A stretch of DNA of 6,850 nucleotides, taken from positions 1-6,850 of the forward strand of contig JAGPFT010000157.1 in the NCBI GenBank assembly GCA_018056405.1, in the 5' to 3' direction. Each line of letters opens with the position of its first letter. Within the stretch, counting starts at the first letter, position 1. Shown here piece after piece: positions 6,532-6,850 of the stretch. Source of the stretch: Anaerolineae bacterium (GTDB lineage: Bacteria > Chloroflexota > Anaerolineae > Aggregatilineales > Aggregatilineaceae). Below the pieces are notes generated by a model, which searched no databases, was not told the DNA's origin, and was given only the letters and a program-made list of their open reading frames with translations. The position numbers and the translations under genes are program-made.

Positions 6532-6638
6532 TGTGGGTTCAGGGGTGGGACAGCAACGTGAGAAGCATTGAGATGGCGTCCGCTTAACCTCACCCCCTGG
6601 CCTCGCTACGCTCGGCCTTTCCCCCTCTCCGTTTACGG
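6532..6638. repeat. 107-bp direct repeat, copy 1
   Basis: It aligns base for base with 6744-6850 at an offset of 212, with only three differences: 6539 (T versus G) and 6633-6634 (TT versus AA). The left limit is where TGTGGGT begins to match. The right limit is set by the window end of the other copy, so the true repeat may be longer. The left ~55 bases (CAGGGGTGGGACAGCAACGT and following) are shared only by these two copies in this window. The right part is the CCTCACCCCC element. Confidence 0.95.
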
Positions 6639-6682
6639 AGAGGGGGCAGCGAGGCGCGCCAGCGCCGAAGCGGGGGTGAGGT
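6587..6682. repeat. 96-bp element with terminal inverted repeats and central hairpin
   Basis: ACCTCACCCCC (6587-6597) and GGGGGTGAGGT (6672-6682) are perfect 11-bp inverted ends. Between them a central hairpin (6621-6646) is flanked by CTCGC/GCGAG-type complementary stretches, so the whole unit can fold on itself. It encodes nothing and no target-site duplication is evident. It resembles a REP- or MITE-like non-autonomous repeat. A partial relative lies at 1979-2011 in the opposite orientation, and a second copy begins at 6799. Confidence 0.75.
6621..6646. repeat. Perfect 12-bp stem hairpin at the centre of the element
   Basis: CCCCCTCTCCGT (6621-6632) pairs perfectly with ACGGAGAGGGGG (6635-6646), leaving TT between. 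In the second copy the visible part (6833-6850) has the same left arm but AA as the central dinucleotide. With a sterically realistic loop the outer 11 bp pair and the loop is GTTTAC-like, versus GTAAAC-like in copy 2. Confidence 0.9.
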
Positions 6683-6743
6683 AAAGTGAAAGGCCACTCC
6701 AGACTACGCACCAACCTCAATGCCTGTCCGCGTCTGACCTCGT

Positions 6744-6850
6744 TGTGGGTGCAGGGGTGGGACAGCAACGTGAGAAGCATTGAGATGGCGTCCGCTTAAC
6801 CTCACCCCCTGGCCTCGCTACGCTCGGCCTTTCCCCCTCTCCGTAAACGG
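6744..6850. repeat. 107-bp direct repeat, copy 2 (runs off the window)
   Basis: Near-identical to 6532-6638 (104 of 107 by eye). It ends at the window edge inside the central hairpin, so a complete second element probably continues outside. The 105 bases between the copies include the right half of the first element and unrelated sequence. Confidence 0.95.

Larger units (their letters stand above)
6411..6850. other. Repeat-rich region upstream of livG, no gene seen
   Basis: No credible protein is encoded. Frames crossing it read the same repeat as unrelated peptides in different phases, and the + strand frames that run into it are extensions of antisense frames over livG. The first 120 bases (6411-6531) contain an imperfect GC hairpin, with CCCC at 6483-6486 opposite GGGG at 6491-6494 and CCC/GGG outside it, plus otherwise plain sequence. 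The rest is the repeat pair described separately. The liv promoter should lie here or further right. I could not find -10/-35 boxes worth naming. Confidence 0.7.

Noticed and set aside
5689..6587. Two overlapping + strand open frames of about 285 codons
   Set aside because: Both are antisense to livG, whose Walker A, Walker B and signature motifs are intact. They merely extend into the repeat region.
6403..6780. 125-codon - strand open frame upstream of livG
   Set aside because: It reads the 107-bp repeat twice in different phases (LLTLLSHPCTH in one, SQCFSRCCPT in the other), so it is not under protein selection, and it overlaps the livG start.
6532..6850. CRISPR-like repeat-spacer array
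   Set aside because: There are only two copies, the 107-bp repeat unit is far too long, and the copies contain a dispersed inverted-repeat element; no cas gene is present.

Overview
The window is GC-rich bacterial chromosomal DNA carrying two gene groups that face each other. The interspersed palindromes containing TGTAGGGGCG, the ACTTCSGAAGT-type palindromes and the CCTCACCCCC...GGGGGTGAGG elements resemble repeat families I associate with Chloroflexota (Anaerolineae/Caldilineae-like) genomes. That placement is inference from memory and is not proven by any single gene here.

Left part, + strand (1-1972): the 3' portion of an iron-containing alcohol dehydrogenase family gene, cut by the window edge, is followed after 6 bases by a DMT/EamA-family membrane transporter. 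The spacing suggests one transcript. The dehydrogenase keeps its nucleotide-binding motifs but has Gln and Gly at two of the four classical metal-ligand positions.

Middle (1973-2336): a gene-free strip between convergent genes, packed with short inverted repeats. It holds a perfect 34-bp palindrome, a perfect 36-bp palindrome, a truncated relative of the latter, a GGGGCGTAT stem-loop, and a fragment of the repeat family that recurs at the right edge. A related hairpin forms the last codons of the transporter gene. These hairpins sit where both transcripts should end, so some may act as terminators or mRNA 3' ends.

Right part, - strand (2337-6410): a compact four-gene operon for a branched-chain (HAAT-type) ABC importer, transcribed right to left as livG-livF-livH-livM. 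The livG/livF and livH/livM pairs each overlap by 4 bases, and 14 bases separate livF from livH. It encodes two ATPases and two membrane permeases that together would form the inner-membrane translocator. No substrate-binding protein is in the window, so the substrate (branched-chain amino acids, amides or urea-like compounds) cannot be fixed. The LivM-like permease is unusually long (517 aa) and appears to carry two extra two-helix insertions.

Right edge (6411-6850): the region upstream of livG has no credible gene. It holds a 107-bp sequence present twice as near-identical direct repeats 212 bp apart. Inside it is a 96-bp element with 11-bp terminal inverted repeats and a central hairpin. 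The only differences between the hairpins of the two copies are the two loop bases, which are reverse-complementary (TT versus AA).

I see no CRISPR array, tRNA, rRNA, transposase or phage gene. Most of the window is ordinary metabolism and transport; the unusual content is the repeats, the odd LivM and the metal-site substitutions.
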